DNA of 64,000 nt from the NCBI GenBank assembly GCA_902780495.1, contig CACZFM010000011.1, positions 1 through 64,000 on the forward strand. The letters are read 5' to 3'. The stretch's first letter is position 1; each line of letters begins with the position of its first letter. Under the pieces are notes generated by a model, which ran no database searches, had not been told where the DNA came from, and saw only the letters and a program-made list of their open reading frames with translations. This document shows positions 37,840 through 46,563 of this stretch, piece after piece. Source of the stretch: an uncultured Bacteroidales bacterium. Its GTDB lineage: Bacteria > Bacteroidota > Bacteroidia > Bacteroidales > Paludibacteraceae. Made by a program: the position numbers and the translations under genes.

Positions 37840-38601
37840 TCAGATACGCTCTGCATGCGCTTGCAGTATCCATCCTTCGTTGTTCCCCACACGGATATTG
37901 CACCATTCGCCCAGTGTCTCAATAATCTCCACTTTCGTCCCTTCGTGCAATGTGAACAGGTCTGTTCCGCTTCGGTCAGGCGATGATTTGGCATTCAGCA
38001 CGCCCTGTGTGATAATGGCTTCACGTTGCTGACTGTCGCGGCGGTGCAGCGAACCGGCATTCAGTCCCGACACGATGCAGACAAGCAGCAATATCCAAGC
38101 CATGTGGAACGATGCCTTGCGTAGAGCAATGGTTCGGCCTAACAGGAACAGCAGAATACCGGTCAGCATCAGCACGAACGTGGCAAGGGAAACAATCTGC
38201 CATGCCTCCTCGGTCAGAGTGTCACGTACGGCTTGTGCCCACGAGGAGAAGAAGAAAGCACGATTATCCTCGATATTATCGATAATCTGCGTACGGGCAA
38301 ACTCCAGATTATACTGTACGTCTTTGTCCCGTGGGTTCAGACGCAGCGAACGTTCGTATGCAAGAATGGCTTGTGACAGTTCGCCCTGCTTGAAACGGGC
38401 ATTGCCGAGGTTGTAAAGCACCGTGGCGCGAGAGTGGCGCGAGAGTGGCGCATTGTCCAGTATTTGCTGATACAGGGTGGCTGCTTCGCCATAGTTGCCT
38501 GCCGCATAGAGCGCGGCGGCTTGCTCCGAGTCCTCTGCCTTTATGCTTGCAGCGGAGAGGCAGAAAAGGGCTGTCAGGAATAGTATGAAGGGCTTTTTCA
38601 T
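37840..38601 (-). CDS. batE: BatE: TPR and SH3 membrane protein of the aerotolerance operon
   Basis: 253 aa. Signal peptide 1-22, TPR repeats (about 24-105; LYNLGNARFKQGELSQAILAYERSL), two membrane segments (about 138-158 and 168-185), and a C-terminal bacterial SH3 domain (LNAKSSPDRSGTDLFTLHEG, GWILQAHAERI). It is last in the operon and overlaps batD by 4 nt. In Bacteroides fragilis the bat genes were linked to oxygen tolerance; the molecular role is unsettled. Confidence 0.88.
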   Translation of the reverse strand: MKKPFILFLTALFCLSAASIKAEDSEQAAALYAAGNYGEAATLYQQILDNAPLSRHSRATVLYNLGNARFKQGELSQAILAYERSLRLNPRDKDVQYNLEFARTQIIDNIEDNRAFFFSSWAQAVRDTLTEEAWQIVSLATFVLMLTGILLFLLGRTIALRKASFHMAWILLLVCIVSGLNAGSLHRRDSQQREAIITQGVLNAKSSPDRSGTDLFTLHEGTKVEIIETLGEWCNIRVGNNEGWILQAHAERI

Positions 38602-40457
38602 ATCTTTTGGTTTTCAAGGTTGTTAATTAGTGTTGCGGTCTTGTCATACAGCTCTTGCATCGCATTGTCCCCTGCCGGTGCATAGCGGGCAAATTCAGCG
38701 GTGGACAGCACGTCTCGTACATCGTTCACCAGACTTTCAGGCACTTGCTTGCCGGCCAGTATGGAAGCGATATTGTCTTTGTTCAGTTCCGCAGTTGGGA
38801 TACTCAGTCGGTCACTTAAATACGACCATGCAGCCCGCTCTATCGCTTCATAGAATGCACTGCTATTGTTCCCGTCCATGGCGCGTCGGGCTTCTTTCAG
38901 GCGCTTCTGGGCAACTTTATTCGCTTTCTTGTAGCGCAGACGGGTCAGGTCGGCGTTCTCCTTTATCTGGCGGCGGAATAGGATGAAGATGCCCAATGCA
39001 ATCAGTGCCGGAATCATGTACAGCCACAACAGCCGGTGTCTCAGGTCTATGCGGCTCGGTGTGGCGTATTGGAGTGCATCGGTATGGAGATAGCGGATGT
39101 CCGTGCCTAATTGTTTAATATCTTCTTTACCTACATAGTTCTGCACCACAGCCTGTGCCTCTGTATCACCTTTCCCGCGTTCGATGTGCAGCGACCACGG
39201 TCCTATTTGTTGGGTCTTGTATTGCTTGTCCGCTGTGTCGTAATAGGAGAACACGATGGCGGGAATGGTGTAGTCGCCTGCCGCACGCGGAATGGCCAGA
39301 TACTCCGCTTTCTTGCTGCCGCTTACACCCGCAGATGTGGTCTTGAAATCATTAGTCACCTTCGCGTCGTACGCCTCAAAGCCTTCGGGCCAGTCCACCG
39401 ATGGGGTCTTCAGCAGTTTCATATTGCCTGTGCCTTGTATGGCAAGTGTGATAGTCACGGGCTCATTGGTCTTGAGTGTAGTGGCGGATATGTCGCCGCT
39501 AAGCCGGAACTGACCCACGCCACCGGAGAACGAGGCGGGTTTGCCACTGGGCAGAGCATCCACTTTGATGGTCACCCCTGGTGCCGTCAGCCCTTTGGTC
39601 ACGTTCTCATAAGTGCCGAAGAAGTCGTCAAAGATACTACGCACCTGTTGCCGCACTTGTACGCGCAGCACGGCCTCAAACTGTGCAGGGTCTATCTTTA
39701 TCTCACCGCTATGTTGCGGATAGAGCAGGGTGCGGTAGAGCGTTGCAGTCTGGTAGTTCCTGCCGTTGTAGTGTTCCAGTTCGGTTTGTATCTCGCCTTG
39801 CTCCAGGTCTTGTTTCAGGAAGCCGGTGAACTCCGGCAGTTTGGTGTTGTTGGTGAATTGTGCCACGTCCACGCCTGCAAAATAGAGTTTGTAGCTCAGT
39901 TGCAGGGCTTCTTGTTCTTGCACATGTGTCTTCGAAACGATAGTGCGGATGAATACATTGCCGTTCCCTGCTGTTTCTGCACCTGCGGAACTGCGTGCTT
40001 GGCTGTTCTGCTGTGCACTGGGGCGTTGGCTTGCGCCGTTGCCGTTGTTGTATGCCGGCTCTTCGTCGGGCGGCAGTACGGTTATCTTCAGGCCGTTGGA
40101 GGTATAGGTCTCGCCGTCCACGCGGATAGTAGCGGGAGGCAGGCTGAACGTACCCTCTTGGTTGCCTCTCAGTGTATAGGTGTAGGTCAGCGTGAACGAG
40201 GAGGTTCGTCTTCCGTTCACAAACGATGTGGACGACGACTGCGATGTGTAGGGGCCTGCCAGATAGTCAAAGTCCTGAAAGTCGGGAGCCTGCAGGTCGC
40301 GTGCACGCTGGTTCACGGTGTAGGTCAGTTGGAACGGTTGGCCGGCTATCACTTGCGAAGGAGCCTGTGCACGGAACGACACCTCATCGGCATACAGGGC
40401 GGCGCATCCCCATAGCAGAGATAGTGCGGCAATCAAATAACGTTGTATCGTGTTCAT
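38598..40457 (-). CDS. batD: BatD: exported membrane-anchored protein
   Basis: 619 aa. Signal peptide (1-24), then Ig-like beta domains of the BatD/oxygen-tolerance family (FRAQAPSQVIAGQPFQLTYTV when read in parts; LSYKLYFAGVDVAQF; SFSGGVGQFRLSGDI). One membrane segment (about 480-500, LLWLYMIPALIALGIFILF) precedes a cytosolic helical tail. A low-complexity linker rich in Ser, Gln and Asn lies around 145-170. Between batC (22-nt gap) and batE. Confidence 0.9.
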   Translation of the reverse strand: MNTIQRYLIAALSLLWGCAALYADEVSFRAQAPSQVIAGQPFQLTYTVNQRARDLQAPDFQDFDYLAGPYTSQSSSTSFVNGRRTSSFTLTYTYTLRGNQEGTFSLPPATIRVDGETYTSNGLKITVLPPDEEPAYNNGNGASQRPSAQQNSQARSSAGAETAGNGNVFIRTIVSKTHVQEQEALQLSYKLYFAGVDVAQFTNNTKLPEFTGFLKQDLEQGEIQTELEHYNGRNYQTATLYRTLLYPQHSGEIKIDPAQFEAVLRVQVRQQVRSIFDDFFGTYENVTKGLTAPGVTIKVDALPSGKPASFSGGVGQFRLSGDISATTLKTNEPVTITLAIQGTGNMKLLKTPSVDWPEGFEAYDAKVTNDFKTTSAGVSGSKKAEYLAIPRAAGDYTIPAIVFSYYDTADKQYKTQQIGPWSLHIERGKGDTEAQAVVQNYVGKEDIKQLGTDIRYLHTDALQYATPSRIDLRHRLLWLYMIPALIALGIFILFRRQIKENADLTRLRYKKANKVAQKRLKEARRAMDGNNSSAFYEAIERAAWSYLSDRLSIPTAELNKDNIASILAGKQVPESLVNDVRDVLSTAEFARYAPAGDNAMQELYDKTATLINNLENQKI

Positions 40458-40479
40458 AAGTCTCTATGTTTGCTCTTGT

Positions 40480-41172
40480 TTACCAGTCTTTTTCTGCGCG
40501 TTTCTTGGAGCCTTTCTGGCGTTGCAGTTTCTCTTGAGTATCTTGTTCGTCTTGCTCTAAGGCTTGCAAAATCTGTTCAGCAGTCTCTTTGTCCATTTGA
40601 TTTTGCTCTTGTTCTTGAGCTTGTTGCTGTTGTTGTTCTTCTTGTTGCTGCTGCTCTTGTTGTTGCTGTTCTTGCTGCTGTTGTTCTTGTTTCTGGTCCT
40701 GTTTCTGGTCTTGGTTTTGCTGTTGCTGCTGTTGTTGCTGTTGCAGCATCTGCATGGCTTTCACCAGGTTATACCGTGTCTCGTCGTCTTTGGGGTTATA
40801 GCGGAGCGACTGTTGGTAGGCTTTCACGGCCTGGTCGTATTTCTGTGCACCGAAGCACGAGTTGCCCAGGTTGTGGTAAGTAGCAGCCATTCTTGACTTG
40901 TCTTTTTTCGGATCCAGTTGTTGGGCAGCGGTGGCAAACTGTTCGGCAGCCTCATCGTATTTGTTCTGTTGGAATAGTGCATCGCCCAGGTTGAAATGTC
41001 CTTCAAACGACTTGTCGTTCTTCTCCAGGCCGCGGCGGTAGTTCACTTCTGCGTCCATATAGTTCTCTTTCTTGTATTTGCGGTTGCCTTTGCGCACATC
41101 GGCAGATTCCTGTTGTGCGGACAGGGGCAAATAGAGTAGAAGGCTTGATAGTATAAATAAGGTACGTCTCAT
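40480..41172 (-). CDS. batC: BatC: TPR protein with a Gln-rich domain
   Basis: 230 aa. Signal peptide 1-19, about three TPR units (22-140; AEVNYRRGLEKNDKSFEGHF), then a stretch from about 144 to 195 that is almost only Gln, Glu, Asp and Lys. The DNA there is a run of CAA/CAG-type codons, which is prone to slippage. It overlaps batB by 4 nt. TPRs suggest it bridges the von Willebrand proteins BatA and BatB. Confidence 0.88.
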   Translation of the reverse strand: MRRTLFILSSLLLYLPLSAQQESADVRKGNRKYKKENYMDAEVNYRRGLEKNDKSFEGHFNLGDALFQQNKYDEAAEQFATAAQQLDPKKDKSRMAATYHNLGNSCFGAQKYDQAVKAYQQSLRYNPKDDETRYNLVKAMQMLQQQQQQQQQNQDQKQDQKQEQQQQEQQQQEQQQQEEQQQQQAQEQEQNQMDKETAEQILQALEQDEQDTQEKLQRQKGSKKRAEKDW

Positions 41173-42203
41173 GCGTGTTTCTCGTTAAAGATGTCTAACT
41201 TGCTGATGGTGCGGTTCTTGCGCTCGAAGATGAAGAATTCAACCACAAGCAGCAGCAGTGCCAGCAGCGCAAACGATTGGTATTGTTCCTGATAGTCTGT
41301 ATATACTTGTGTCTCTATCTCGCTGGTTGCCAGGCGGTCCAGTTCTTTCTCCAATGCCCGCAGGGCGGTATTGGTGTTGTCGCAGCGCACGTATATACCG
41401 TTGCCGGCTTGTGCGATTTCTTTGCACATCTCTTCGTTCAGACGGGTCACTACCACTTGTCCTGAACGGTCTTTACGGAAAGTGCCTGTGCCGGGGATGG
41501 GAATCGGGCTGCCTTCGGGTTTGCCTATTCCTGCCACGTAAGTCTGTATGCCGGCTTGTTTGGCATCTTTGGCGGCGGATACGGCATCATCTTCGTGGTT
41601 CTCACCGTCGGTAATCAGGATGATGGCTCTGGAGGCTTCTGACCGTTCGCTGCCGAACGCCCGTTGTGCCGTACGGATGGCGGCGCCGAGTGCTGTACCT
41701 TGGGCTTTGATAAGGTCGGGCGAGATGGTTTGCAGGAACATCTTGGCGGACACGTAGTCGCACGTGATAGGCAGTTGCACGTAGGCTTCGCCGGCAAAGA
41801 TAATCAGTCCCACTTTGTCATCGGTCATCTTGTCTATCATCTTCGACAGCATCTGTTTGGCCCTGTCCAACCGGTTCGGTGCCACGTCTTCGGCAAGCAT
41901 CGAGTTGGAGATATCCAGCGCTATCATCACCTCTATTCCTTCGCGTTTCACGGTCTCCGACTTCTGCCCGTATTGCGGACGGGCGGCGGCGATTATCAGC
42001 AGTGTCAGGGCTATCATCAGCACCGCGAACTTGATACGGTTTCTCACGGGCGATGCGTCCGGCATCAGGTCGCGGACCAGGGTGTCCTCGCCGAAGGCTT
42101 CCATTTGTTTGCGCTTGCGCCGTGTGTGCAGTATATAGGCGGCTGTCAGTATGGGTATCAGCCATAGCAGCCACAGCATATCGATTGATGCAAATCTGAA
42201 CAT
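41169..42203 (-). CDS. batB: BatB: von Willebrand factor A membrane protein
   Basis: 344 aa. An N-terminal membrane segment (about 8-25) and a second (about 58-74) precede the vWA domain with MIDAS DISNS (about 95-99; ALDISNSMLAEDV) and ITDGENHEDD. A C-terminal membrane segment (about 310-328, FALLALLLLVVEFFIF) follows. Paralogue of BatA, which lies 13 nt upstream. Confidence 0.9.
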   Translation of the reverse strand: MFRFASIDMLWLLWLIPILTAAYILHTRRKRKQMEAFGEDTLVRDLMPDASPVRNRIKFAVLMIALTLLIIAAARPQYGQKSETVKREGIEVMIALDISNSMLAEDVAPNRLDRAKQMLSKMIDKMTDDKVGLIIFAGEAYVQLPITCDYVSAKMFLQTISPDLIKAQGTALGAAIRTAQRAFGSERSEASRAIILITDGENHEDDAVSAAKDAKQAGIQTYVAGIGKPEGSPIPIPGTGTFRKDRSGQVVVTRLNEEMCKEIAQAGNGIYVRCDNTNTALRALEKELDRLATSEIETQVYTDYQEQYQSFALLALLLLVVEFFIFERKNRTISKLDIFNEKHA

Positions 42204-42216
42204 GTCTTTTCCTCCC

Positions 42217-43203
42217 TTAGTCTGTTATGGTGCGTAGCGCGAAGCACTTGAGCAATATGTCTAACAGCAGGCACAGCAGGGCGGCTGTCAGGAACGGAGC
42301 ATAGCTCTCTGTCCGCTTTGAGTATTCGCGTACGCGTATCTTGCTTTTCTCCAGTTGGTCTATTTGTGCATAGATGCGTTTTAGGCTTGAGTTGTCGGTC
42401 GCACGGAAGTATTCGCCACCTGTCGCATTGGCGATGTTTCGCAGCGTGGCTTCGTCAAACTCGCTGTCCATCATCATGTATTGTGTCCCGTACGGTGTCT
42501 GCACGGGCACGCGTGCTTGGCCGTGCGAACCTACGCCCACTGCATACACACGGATACCGAATGTCTGGGCGATCTGTGCGGCTGTCTGTGGGTCTATGTC
42601 GCCGCGGTTATTACTTCCGTCGGTCAGCAGTATCACCACTTTCGACTTGGTGGGCGAGTCTTTCATTCGGTTCACGCAGTTGGCAAGCCCTAAACCGATG
42701 GCGGTGCCGTCTTCTATCATGCCGAACTTAACCGATTGGAACAGGTTCACCAGCACCGCATGGTCAGTCGTCAGCGGACATTGGGTGAAGCTTTCGCCCG
42801 CGAACACAACCAGACCGATATTGTCATTCGGGCGGGACAGCACGAAGTCGGTAGCCACTTGTTTGGCGGCTTCCAGTCGGTTGGGTTTCAGGTCTTCGGC
42901 CATCATCGTGCCGGATATATCCAACGCCATCATGATGTCTATACCTTCCGTCGACTCGGACGACCAGCGGTTGCTCAGTTGTGGCCGCGCTAAGGCGATG
43001 GCAAGGAACGTGATGCACAGCATTCGCAGCACGAACGGCGCGTGAATCATATATACTCTCCATGTCTTCGGCGCTTTGCCGAGAACGGAGGTGTCGCTCA
43101 TCTGCAGCGTGGCGTGCGATTGACGCAGACGCCATATCCACCAGCCGGCAACTGGTATCAGCAGCAGAAGCAGCAGTAAATATGCAGGGGAATGAAAGGT
43201 CAT
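42217..43203 (-). CDS. batA: BatA: von Willebrand factor A membrane protein
   Basis: 328 aa. Membrane segments at about 6-26, 55-75 and 305-322. The MIDAS motif is DISGT (about 95-99; MALDISGTMMAEDL) and LLTDGSNNRGD. Overlaps the gene upstream by 4 nt. vWA domains of this kind bind protein partners, and the MoxR ATPase of the same operon is the expected remodeller. Confidence 0.9.
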   Translation of the reverse strand: MTFHSPAYLLLLLLLIPVAGWWIWRLRQSHATLQMSDTSVLGKAPKTWRVYMIHAPFVLRMLCITFLAIALARPQLSNRWSSESTEGIDIMMALDISGTMMAEDLKPNRLEAAKQVATDFVLSRPNDNIGLVVFAGESFTQCPLTTDHAVLVNLFQSVKFGMIEDGTAIGLGLANCVNRMKDSPTKSKVVILLTDGSNNRGDIDPQTAAQIAQTFGIRVYAVGVGSHGQARVPVQTPYGTQYMMMDSEFDEATLRNIANATGGEYFRATDNSSLKRIYAQIDQLEKSKIRVREYSKRTESYAPFLTAALLCLLLDILLKCFALRTITD

Positions 43204-44144
43204 TGTCTTGTCTCGTTTTCGGGTTCAACGTTAGTTGGCGTCGTGGCATCCACAAACGCGTATGCCATGCGCAGGCTTTCTTCGTTCTCATCCGGTGTCG
43301 CGCTCCATTTGGCGAACTTCACCAGGTCGGCGAGTTGCAGCATCTTGCTCAGGTCGGCGTAGGTCTCGCGTTGGTCGTTCAGCAGCGGACGCATGGCGCG
43401 GAGGGTCTCGTCCGAGGTCTTTTCTTCGGACGACACGTCAAACCGACGGGATATGTATTCGCGTATCACGTCTGTCAGTTCGGTATGATAGGCTTTTTGT
43501 TGCCCGTTTTGCCATATCTTTTCGGCTTTGATGCGGTCCAGTTTCTCTTTGGCCACTTCTTCGGCGGGGCGTAGCAGTTCGGGGCTCATGGGAACATCTT
43601 CATCGGTCTTGCCGAGCAGGTAGCCCCATTTCTTCCATGCCAGCCATGCACCAACGCCCAACGTCGCAATCAGCAACGCCAGCAGTATCCATCGGATGAT
43701 ACCCCACCACCATATCGGCGCGCGGTAGATATCTTTTATCGGCGTGATGGCAAGGGTCGTATCCACCTCAAACGGCTGTATCACGTTCAGCGACAGCGAC
43801 TCGGAGTATATCGTCTCATCGCCTGCCACCACGGGGATGGGCGCGATGTAGAACAGTGAATCCTTGAACGATGTCAGCATCAGCGTCTGTTTCAGGCTCA
43901 CTTGTCCGTTTTGCAGCGTACTGTCTATACCTGTCCGGTCCACAATCTCCACGCCGGGCATCAGTTCTTCGCCGTAAACGGGCATCTGAACCTGCTCATT
44001 GGCGTTGTGTACCACTTCTATATGCAGACCTGTCTGGTCGCCGATGAATAGAGTAGTCGAGTCCAGTGCCACTTTCACTTGTGGCGTAGCCCCTATGCTC
44101 ATCGCGGCTATCAGACATCCGTATATCAAACCAATTCGTCTCAT
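43200..44144 (-). CDS. Bat-operon membrane protein of unknown function
   Basis: 314 aa. Signal peptide (1-18), a periplasmic Ig-like half (20-160), one membrane segment (about 169-189; WGIIRWILLALLIATLGVGA), and a cytosolic helical half with a conserved region (YHTELTDVIREYISRRFDV) as in DUF4381-like Bat-operon proteins. It lies between the DUF58 gene and batA, where most Bacteroidota bat operons carry such a gene. Confidence 0.8.
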   Translation of the reverse strand: MRRIGLIYGCLIAAMSIGATPQVKVALDSTTLFIGDQTGLHIEVVHNANEQVQMPVYGEELMPGVEIVDRTGIDSTLQNGQVSLKQTLMLTSFKDSLFYIAPIPVVAGDETIYSESLSLNVIQPFEVDTTLAITPIKDIYRAPIWWWGIIRWILLALLIATLGVGAWLAWKKWGYLLGKTDEDVPMSPELLRPAEEVAKEKLDRIKAEKIWQNGQQKAYHTELTDVIREYISRRFDVSSEEKTSDETLRAMRPLLNDQRETYADLSKMLQLADLVKFAKWSATPDENEESLRMAYAFVDATTPTNVEPENETRQ

Positions 44145-44170
44145 TCTTTCTTTTCTTTATGCGTATTTCG

Positions 44171-45046
44171 TTACATCTTGAACAGCCGCATCAGCGCACG
44201 CACATAATCTTCGCCTGTGGCTATCTCCACCGAATGGATACCTGTTTTCTTCAGCACGGCGGACAGCCGTTCTTGTTGGCGCAGCCAGGCATCGGCGTAT
44301 TGTTCGCGCACGGTGTCGCTACTGGTGTCCACCCATATCTCTTGGTCGGTCTCAGCGTCTTTCAGGCGGATAAGCCCTATATCGGGTATCTCTTTGTCGC
44401 GCCGGTCATACAGTTGTATCAGGCTGATATTATGTCGGTTGGCGGCTATCATCAGCGGCTTCTCCAAACCTTTCTCCGCACCGGCAGGCAGCAGGCAGTC
44501 GCTTATCAGGAAGGCGGTCGAACGCCGTTTCTGCGCGTTGGTGAAGTATTCCAGCGCCTGCGCGATATCCGTGCCTTTCGATTCGGGCTCAAAGGTCAGC
44601 AGCTCGCGGATGATATGCAGCACATGGGTCTTACCTTTCTTGGCGGGGATGAATTTCTCGATACGGTCGCTGAAGAATATCACACCCACTTTGTCGTTGT
44701 TCTCAATGGTCGAGAACGCAAGTGTCGCGGCCACTTCGGCCATCACGTCCCGTTTCGTCTGTGACAGGGTTCCGAAGTTGCGGCTGCCCGACACATCCAC
44801 CAGCAGCATCACGGTCAACTCGCGTTCTTCTTCGAACACTTTCACATACGGCTTGTTCAGCCTTGCGGTCACGTTCCAGTCTATCGAACGCACGTCATCG
44901 CCTGGCTGGTATTCGCGCACTTCCGAGAACGCCATACCGCGACCTTTGTATTGGCTGTGGTATTCGCCCGCAAAGATATTACGCGACAGACCGCGTGTCT
45001 TGATTTCTATCTTGCGTACCCGTTGGAGTATCTCTTCGGAAGTCAT
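44171..45046 (-). CDS. DUF58 protein of the bat operon
   Basis: 291 aa, cytosolic. Has the DUF58 block EYHSQYKGRGMAFSEVREYQ and GDDVRSIDWNVTAR, followed by a vWA-like part with LLVDVSGSRNFG (MIDAS DxSGS). Usually encoded directly after moxR; here 4 nt after it. Thought to work with the MoxR ATPase. Confidence 0.93.
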   Translation of the reverse strand: MTSEEILQRVRKIEIKTRGLSRNIFAGEYHSQYKGRGMAFSEVREYQPGDDVRSIDWNVTARLNKPYVKVFEEERELTVMLLVDVSGSRNFGTLSQTKRDVMAEVAATLAFSTIENNDKVGVIFFSDRIEKFIPAKKGKTHVLHIIRELLTFEPESKGTDIAQALEYFTNAQKRRSTAFLISDCLLPAGAEKGLEKPLMIAANRHNISLIQLYDRRDKEIPDIGLIRLKDAETDQEIWVDTSSDTVREQYADAWLRQQERLSAVLKKTGIHSVEIATGEDYVRALMRLFKM

Positions 45047-45050
45047 TGTC

Positions 45051-46046
45051 TTACGGCACTTGTACGGCGTTCAGGATTTCGGTTATCACGTCTTCCGTGG
45101 TCATGTTGTTCGCTTCTGCCTCGTAGGTCAAACCGATACGGTGACGAAGCACATCGTAGCAAACGGCACGCACATCTTCCGGTACCACGTACCCGCGACG
45201 GTGAATGAACGCGTATGCACGGGTAGCCAACGCAAGGTTGATGCTGGCGCGCGGACTGCCGCCGAAACTTATCATCGGAACCAGCTTTTCTAATCCGTAT
45301 TGTTGCGGATGGCGGGTCGCGAACACGATGTCAATGATATATTTCTCTATCTTTTCGTCTATATACACTTGGCGGACGATATCGCGGGCTTTGCGGATAT
45401 CTTCGGGGTTCAGGATTGGCATTATCTGTTTCTTTTCGCCCGATATGTTCTGACGGATGATTTGTTGTTCCTCTTCTTTGTTCGGGTAGCCGATGACCAC
45501 TTTCAGCATGAAACGGTCGGTCTGGGCTTCAGGCAGCGGATACGTTCCTTCTTGTTCGATGGGGTTTTGGGTGGCCAGCACCAGGAACGGGTCGTCCAGT
45601 TTGAAGGTCTCCTCGCCTATCGTCACTTGGCGTTCCTGCATCGCTTCCAGCAGCGCACTCTGCACTTTGGCCGGAGCACGGTTTATCTCGTCGGCCAATA
45701 CGAAGTTCGCAAATATCGGACCGCGTTTGATGCGGAACTCTTCGTTCTTCACCGAATATATCTGTGTACCTAACACATCGGCTGGCAGCAGGTCGGGAGT
45801 GAACTGGATGCGTGAGAATTTTGCTTTTATCAGTTCCGACAGTGTCTTGATGGCAAGGGTCTTGGCCAGACCCGGCACACCTTCTAACAGAATATGACCA
45901 TCTGACAGCAGACCTATCAGCAGGCTCTCTACCAGATGTTTCTGACCTACAATCATTTGGTTCATGCCCAATGTCAGGGCATCTACAAACGAACTCTCGC
46001 GTTCGATACGCTCTTGGAGTTCGCGAATATCAACGGTTGTTTGCAT
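45051..46046 (-). CDS. MoxR-family AAA+ ATPase, first gene of the bat operon
   Basis: 331 aa. Walker A GVPGLAKT (near residue 58), Walker B ADEINRAPAKVQSALLEAM (about 117-135), sensor TQNPIEQEGTYPLPEAQTDRF, and a C-terminal lid. MoxR ATPases act as chaperones for vWA proteins; the two vWA proteins here are encoded downstream. No TAnnTTTG promoter was found upstream, but an 18-nt palindrome lies at 46172-46189. Confidence 0.95.
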   Translation of the reverse strand: MQTTVDIRELQERIERESSFVDALTLGMNQMIVGQKHLVESLLIGLLSDGHILLEGVPGLAKTLAIKTLSELIKAKFSRIQFTPDLLPADVLGTQIYSVKNEEFRIKRGPIFANFVLADEINRAPAKVQSALLEAMQERQVTIGEETFKLDDPFLVLATQNPIEQEGTYPLPEAQTDRFMLKVVIGYPNKEEEQQIIRQNISGEKKQIMPILNPEDIRKARDIVRQVYIDEKIEKYIIDIVFATRHPQQYGLEKLVPMISFGGSPRASINLALATRAYAFIHRRGYVVPEDVRAVCYDVLRHRIGLTYEAEANNMTTEDVITEILNAVQVP

Positions 46047-46260
46047 AGTATATAGTTGGTTTTTTGTGATTTATACAATAGGTTTTTGGGTCGGTTTCGT
46101 TCGGTTTTAGTGAGGTATATAGTGGGTTTTATGAGCCTGGCCGAAGTCCTTTCGTACGCTGACTTGCCCGATGGTATATTTATATACCACATAATTCCCT
46201 ACAAATATCGTGCCAAACCCCTAACGTTGTAACAATTTAACGGCGAATCCCGTGTTAAAC
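46047..46260. other. Upstream region of the bat operon
   Basis: No gene is recognised. The region is T/G-rich next to moxR and contains a perfect palindrome, TGGTATAT-TT-ATATACCA (46172-46189), a candidate operator or structured leader of the bat transcript. No clear -33/-7 promoter was found on the minus strand. Confidence 0.5.
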
Positions 46261-46381
46261 ACGATAGATACACGATAGATATACGATAGATACACGATAG
46301 ATATACGATAGATACACGATAGATATACGATAGATATACGATAGATACACGATAGATATACGTTAGATATACGATAGATAA
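46261..46381. repeat. Tandem repeat of eleven 11-nt units
   Basis: Eleven contiguous units ACGATAGATAC or ACGATAGATAT; the tenth has ACGTTAGATAT and the last ends AA. The first seven units alternate C and T at the last base, giving a 22-nt higher-order period. Frames through it on both strands are repeats, not genes. There are no spacers, so it is not CRISPR. Confidence 0.95.
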
Positions 46382-46426
46382 CAAGGCCATTATCGGGCCA
46401 CAAAGCAGAGAATACCCTGTTAACCT

Positions 46427-46489
46427 GGTCCCACTAACCCGACTGGAACACTAGTTTCACTATAATTCCACAAAAAAATGCGATTTTTC
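46427..46489. other. Upstream element shared with the 25582 region
   Basis: GGTCCCACTAACCCGACTGG, then AACACTAGT, a CAAAAAAA tract, TGC and ATTT up to the promoter match in order the segment 25582-25653 before the antitoxin/zeta promoter. The resemblance extends into the promoter (GTATCTCA, AAAAAA, CACTACCTTTGCA). Alignment by eye only. Confidence 0.5.
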
Positions 46490-46520
46490 TTGCGTATCTC
46501 AGAAAAAAACACTACCTTTG
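46490..46520 (+). promoter_or_regulatory. Promoter of the 543-aa secreted protein gene
   Basis: TTG 46490-46492, 20 nt, TACCTTTG 46513-46520, 43 nt before the start codon. Confidence 0.83.
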
Positions 46521-46563
46521 CAGCCTCTTTTGATAAATAGGGTATATAAATCGCAAAAAACAC

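Noticed and set aside
39111..40415. 434-codon plus-strand frame
   Set aside because: Antisense to batD, whose domains and operon position are clear.
46261..46381. Possible CRISPR array
   Set aside because: The units are contiguous and only 11 nt long, with no spacers and no cas genes nearby.
46199..46403. Minus-strand frames of 60-63 codons with YLSCIYRVSIV repeats
   Set aside because: They are translations of the 11-nt tandem repeat, not genes.
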